17,698 nucleotides of DNA from an uncultured Bacillaceae bacterium. Its GTDB lineage: Bacteria > Bacillota > Bacilli > Bacillales > Caldibacillaceae. Location of the stretch: positions 1-17,698 of the forward strand of contig CALKAK010000145.1 of the NCBI GenBank assembly GCA_937983015.1. Reading direction: 5' to 3'. Of the stretch, positions 14,278 to 17,698 are shown in pieces. The position numbers and the translations under genes are program-made. Under the pieces are notes generated by a model, which made no database searches, was not told the origin of the DNA, and saw only the letters and a program-made list of their open reading frames with translations. Each line of letters begins with the position of its first letter. Position 1 is the first letter of the stretch.

Positions 14278-14715
14278 ATGAAGGCAATTGAAGTGAATAT
14301 GGTCGTACCCGATAGTCTACGGGCACTTGAGCTGTATGAAAAAATTTTTGAAGGAATTGAACGCATTGAGGTAACCGACCTGGAACGGGGACAGAATGAA
14401 GTCGTCTTCAACCTGTACGGAATGCGCATTCATTTACTCGACGAAAACCCCGAATTTCAATTGCTTTGACCGGGTCCGGACCATCGCCATACCATGTGGT
14501 TTAATGTGATCGTCCCCGATATAAAACAAACCTATGAAAGAGCGATCACCGCGGGGTGTAAAGAAATTTAACCGGTCACGGAAATGGCTGAATTCGGAAT
14601 TTCTAACGCCCTTTTTGCCGATCCTTTCGGATATCAATAGCTGATTCATCAAATTCATAAGCAGCTTAGTTTTGAAGAACGCATGCGTATGTGGGAAGAA
14701 CAACAAAAATCATGA
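14278..14715 (+). pseudogene. VOC/glyoxalase-fold protein broken by three in-frame stops
   Basis: One uninterrupted frame of 146 codons encodes a PhnB-like vicinal-oxygen-chelate protein, apart from three nonsense codons: TGA at 14467-14469, TAA at 14569-14571 and TAG at 14638-14640. The N-terminal half reads MKAIEVNMVVPDSLRALELY. After the first stop the family pattern continues: HTMWFNVIVPDIKQTYERA, then ADPFGYQ-stop-LIHQIH, where relatives have Trp at the TAG, ending FEERMRMWEEQQKS. No frameshift is needed, so decay is recent or only through substitutions. Each stop can arise by one C:G to T:A change. GGAAGGGA before the ATG at 14278 is retained; a shorter peptide of 63 residues could still be made. 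Confidence 0.85.
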
Positions 14716-14997
14716 TAAGAAGATGTCCTTGCCTGCTCCTGCTAAATTGTTCCAACATGGTATAGAAAATAAATATATTGACGAATTGATTATATTTTGT
14801 TAATTTATTACTTAATTAAAAAATCGTCGCGATAAAGTGCAACAGAATCGCTGTTTTTAGTGGAGTAACCCGGTTCGTTAAACTCTTGGAAATTTTTTAG
14901 ATAAAATTTTTAAAATATTTTTAACAAGAGATTTATCTGTATAGACCAGTGTACCCGATCAACATAATCATATAAAACGGATGAGGAGTAGGTAAGG
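14716..14997. other. brnQ upstream region
   Basis: An AT-rich spacer of 282 bases. TTGACG near 14777 could be a -35 box, but the matching -10 is poor. AATTTTTTAGATAAAATT near 14891 loosely resembles a CodY box (AATTTTCWGAAAATT) with several mismatches; CodY control of branched-chain amino acid uptake is common in Bacillales, so it is worth noting but weak. No T-box features were seen. Confidence 0.25.
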
Positions 14998-16323
14998 ATG
15001 AACAAGAAACTTGTATTTTTCACCGGATTGATGTTATTTTCCATGTTTTTCGGGGCGGGTAACTTAATCTTCCCACCGCTTTTAGGGCTTCAATCAGGAA
15101 ACCAGTTTATTCCCGCGATTAGCGGTTTTATTTTGACGGGGGTTTTACTTCCTTTTGTTGGTGTACTTGCTGTTGTCACGACACGAGACGGGTTAGTACA
15201 GATTGGCAGCAGGGTTCATCCGGTTTTCGGACTCGTTTTCGCGATGATTATCTATTTATGTATCGGGCCCTTTTACGCCATTCCCCGTGCAGCAACGGTC
15301 GCCTATGAACTAAGCTGGCAGCAAATTTTCCCGACTGATAGCCGAATTCCCCTGATCATATTTGTAGGGTTACTTTTTATCTTCAGTGCTTGGGTCTGCT
15401 TAAATCCGAAAAAAATCGTCGACTGGCTCGGACAGATCTTAACACCACTACTTCTTTTTACCCTGGCTATTCTGGTCGTTCGTGGTATTTTCTTATTGAA
15501 TTATACTGATGTGCCGGCAGATGAAAAATATGCAGGATCCCCATTCCTAACCGGATTTATCGAAGGATACTTTACCTTGGATGCGGTAGCCGGACTGGCC
15601 TTTGGTGTCGTCGTAATCAATACCTTGCGAAATGGTGGAATATTCGATCGTGTGAAACAAGTGAAGGGATCCATCATAGCGGGTTTCATTGCAGCCCTGG
15701 GATTGGCGATTGTGTACCTTTCCCTCGGTTGGATCGGTGTTGTCATGCCGAGAACAGAAATCTATTCAAATGGAGCTGTACTCTTGACCGCAGCATCCCA
15801 GCTTCTATTTGGAAATACAGGGAGTCTGCTATTCGGCGCGATCGTTCTCTTGGCCTGTCTAACGACGATTATCGGACTCATCAACGCCTGTGGCAGCTTT
15901 TTCCATAATGTATTTCCGAAATATAGTTACAAATTTTTCACGATTCTTTTCTCAGTTATTGGTTTTCTAATCTCCAGCCTTGGTCTTGATATCATCTTGA
16001 ATATAGCGGCACCGATCTTATTGTTTATCTACCCGATCGCTATTGTTTTGATGGCTCTCGCATTATTACAACCTTTCATTGGCGAAGGAAAGATGATGTA
16101 TCGGATCGCCGTCGCAATTACTTTTGTATATGCCGCCTATGATTCCCTCGTAAGCCTGGGATTCAATATGGACTGGGCCGCGAAAATTCTCGGCTTTGTA
16201 CCACTCTTCGACTTAGGACTCGGCTGGTTCGTTCCGGCGATTTTCGGTGTCCTTCTTGGTTACGCAGTGGATAAATTCCTTAATAAAGAAGGCGGAAATA
16301 TCGCTTTACAAAAGAAAAACTAA
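14998..16323 (+). CDS. brnQ: BrnQ-type branched-chain amino acid:cation symporter
   Basis: A 441-residue integral membrane transporter of the LIVCS family, which imports leucine, isoleucine and valine with Na+ or H+. The start MNKKLVFFTGLMLFSMFFGAG with GNLIFPPLLG is the classic BrnQ beginning. IGPFYAIPRAATVAYEL (about 90-106) is the conserved second signature, and about twelve hydrophobic segments follow. The length is normal. The ATG at 14998 follows AGGAGTAGGTAAGG. The gene is monocistronic with a strong terminator and looks intact, although the genes on both sides are pseudogenes. Gram-positive genomes often have several BrnQ copies, so which paralogue this is cannot be said. Confidence 0.93.
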   Translation: MNKKLVFFTGLMLFSMFFGAGNLIFPPLLGLQSGNQFIPAISGFILTGVLLPFVGVLAVVTTRDGLVQIGSRVHPVFGLVFAMIIYLCIGPFYAIPRAATVAYELSWQQIFPTDSRIPLIIFVGLLFIFSAWVCLNPKKIVDWLGQILTPLLLFTLAILVVRGIFLLNYTDVPADEKYAGSPFLTGFIEGYFTLDAVAGLAFGVVVINTLRNGGIFDRVKQVKGSIIAGFIAALGLAIVYLSLGWIGVVMPRTEIYSNGAVLLTAASQLLFGNTGSLLFGAIVLLACLTTIIGLINACGSFFHNVFPKYSYKFFTILFSVIGFLISSLGLDIILNIAAPILLFIYPIAIVLMALALLQPFIGEGKMMYRIAVAITFVYAAYDSLVSLGFNMDWAAKILGFVPLFDLGLGWFVPAIFGVLLGYAVDKFLNKEGGNIALQKKN

Positions 16324-16332
16324 AGTAGCCGG

Positions 16333-16372
16333 AATCCCCCATTGATGGCGTTTTTACAATGGGGGATTTTTT
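16333..16372 (+). terminator. Strong terminator after brnQ
   Basis: A perfect 12-bp stem, AATCCCCCATTG (16333-16344) with CAATGGGGGATT (16357-16368), has a 12-nt loop and a T-run to 16372. It starts 9 nt after the stop. Confidence 0.92.
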
Positions 16373-16664
16373 CTTGTATTCGTCTTGCGGCGCTCCAGTC
16401 GCGACAGAATATCAATTTTTTACAGCATTAAACATCAACGAAAATATTTTTTTCGTAAGATCATTTGCTAAAACATAAGCGAATTCCTGGACTAATCAAC
16501 GAGTCTTAGACTATCTGACATTGTTCATGAGCCACATCATTATCTTTTAAACAATAAAGTAAATAAATATAGTTTATAATATACAAATTATAAGCATTAT
16601 TAAAATATATTGATATAATTATTATAATATAATTATATTTTTAAAGAATTAGAGCAGGTATTCT
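16373..16664. other. Very AT-rich spacer before the dehydrogenase pseudogene
   Basis: Nearly 300 bases without a gene. From about 16545 to 16645 it is almost pure A and T, with overlapping TATAAT-like words (for example TATAATTATTATAATATAAT around 16613-16632), so many weak -10 boxes exist by composition alone. No specific operator or RNA was recognised. Confidence 0.5.
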
Positions 16665-17694
16665 ATGGCGAAAATGGAAGCCGCCCCATGGTATAGAAAA
16701 CAAGATGTTCGCAAGACGTCAAACTGGTTGACGACAACGATGTAAGGTGAGAGTTGCCTAGACGGGAATTTGTGGAACAGATCTCCATGAATGGCAAATT
16801 GGTCCAATTTTGTTGCCCGTTGATCAACCGTACGAAGTCACCGGAGAAACCACCTGCTCGTACTCGGGCACGAAGTAGCGGGGGTTGTTGAAGTAGTCGG
16901 GAAATATTACAGGGCGTAAACCCGGAAATCCCGTTGTCGTCAATCCGGTAGTCTTGCCTGGAAAATCCGATGAGTCGGTTGACCGTTACCACGGTTTTTA
17001 TTCGATCGGACTCCATACCGATGGTTCCTTGGTGATTAATGAGAAAAGCATCATTCCGGTTCCGGAAGATCTACCACTAGATAAAACCGCATTAGCCGAG
17101 CCGTTATCCGTCTCCTATCAAGCTGTAAAGCATGCCGGTGTAAAAGATGGGGTGTCGTCGCCATCTTTGGTTGCGATCCGATCGGACTTCTTTCCATTTT
17201 CGCACGAAAGCATCTGGAGCGATGAAATTTATGCATTCGATCTCGTAGATGAACGTCTCGAAAAGGCTAAAGAAGTCGGTGCAACCGAAGCGCTGAACTA
17301 CGGAAAAGTAAATCCCGTCGGATACTTATGGGAAAAATATCCGCAAGGGGGCGACGTCAGCTTAAAGCCGCGGGTGTCAAACCACCCTTCGATCAGGCGA
17401 TTGCGGTAACCCGGCCGTTAGGAAATGTGTGCATCATCGCTGTCTACGCAAGAGAATTCGAATTCAACCCGTTAGTACTGATGACAAGTGGGGTCAAATT
17501 ATCCTCCTCCATTGGATGTACACCACAGAAGATAAAAGAATCTCTAGATGTACTCAAAAAATGAAGAATTCAATTTCGACCCGATCATAACTAAAAAGAT
17601 CGAACCGGATGATCTCGTGGAAGAAGGATTCCAGACACTCGCTAACGATCCAAAGCAGGCAAAAAATGTCGTCAAGGTTAGCGGGGATATGTAA
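16665..17694 (+). pseudogene. Decayed zinc alcohol dehydrogenase (2,3-butanediol dehydrogenase-like)
   Basis: About 1 kb retains a full medium-chain dehydrogenase in pieces. MEAAPWYRKQDVR is the start (ATG at 16674, or 16665). After a shift and a TAG comes TGICGTDLHEW (catalytic zinc Cys codon at 16771), then GHEVAGVVEVVG near 16866, IGLHTDGSLVINE, a glycine-rich coenzyme motif reading VAIFGCDPIGLL near 17157 in a shifted frame, IYAFDLVDERLEKAKEVGA, and finally LVEEGFQTLANDP to a TAA at 17692-17694. Frames change several times and many stops interrupt it. The structural-zinc cysteine cluster is also gone. Enzymes of this type interconvert acetoin and 2,3-butanediol, a fermentative NADH outlet; that role is lost here. 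Confidence 0.85.
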
Positions 17695-17698
17695 GCCA

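Noticed and set aside
16545..16645. AT-rich block as a possible replication origin or promoter array
   Set aside because: No DnaA boxes, iterons or replication gene nearby; TATAAT-like words follow from composition.
1..17698. CRISPR array, tRNA or rRNA genes, intact transposase
   Set aside because: No regularly spaced long direct repeats, no tRNA cloverleaf or rRNA sequence, and no transposase motifs were seen on either strand.

Overview
The window comes from a low-to-moderate GC Gram-positive bacterium, most likely Bacillaceae or a close relative. Supporting signs are AGGAGG-type ribosome sites, GTG and TTG starts, lipobox lipoproteins, intrinsic terminators with T-runs, and gene families typical of Bacillales. 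The species cannot be named from the sequence alone.

The centre (about 1.9-12.4 kb) is a complete flavin-based extracellular electron transfer (EET) locus of the kind described in Listeria monocytogenes, arranged as two diverging arms. The left arm (minus strand) is ndh2-eetA-eetB-dmkB: a membrane type II NADH dehydrogenase with an added C-terminal membrane domain, two small membrane proteins, and a polyprenyl diphosphate synthase. The right arm (plus strand) is pplA-fmnB-dmkA-ecfA1-ecfA2-ecfT: a lipoprotein with two FMN domains, the ApbE-type FMN transferase that loads it, a demethylmenaquinone-type prenyltransferase, and an ECF transporter module without its substrate-binding subunit. In the known model, Ndh2 passes electrons from NADH to a dedicated demethylmenaquinone pool, EetA/EetB carry them across the membrane, and flavinylated PplA or free flavin delivers them to outside acceptors. 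Both arms carry a TGTGA-N6-TCACA palindrome downstream of a predicted promoter. This fits repression by the NADH-sensing regulator Rex; a Crp/Fnr-family protein is the alternative.

To the left (1-1.36 kb), a TetR-type regulator diverges from a small membrane protein over two 18-bp palindromic operators. The regulator may be translated from a leaderless mRNA. It is followed by a gene-poor stretch with a degenerate 21-bp periodic repeat.

To the right (12.4-17.7 kb) the sequence is decaying. Pseudogenes of a GNAT acetyltransferase, a VOC/glyoxalase-fold protein and a 2,3-butanediol dehydrogenase-like zinc alcohol dehydrogenase are interspersed with two intact genes: a secreted cupredoxin and a BrnQ-type branched-chain amino acid transporter. 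The EET locus is intact while its flank is eroding, which suggests that EET is under selection in this organism.
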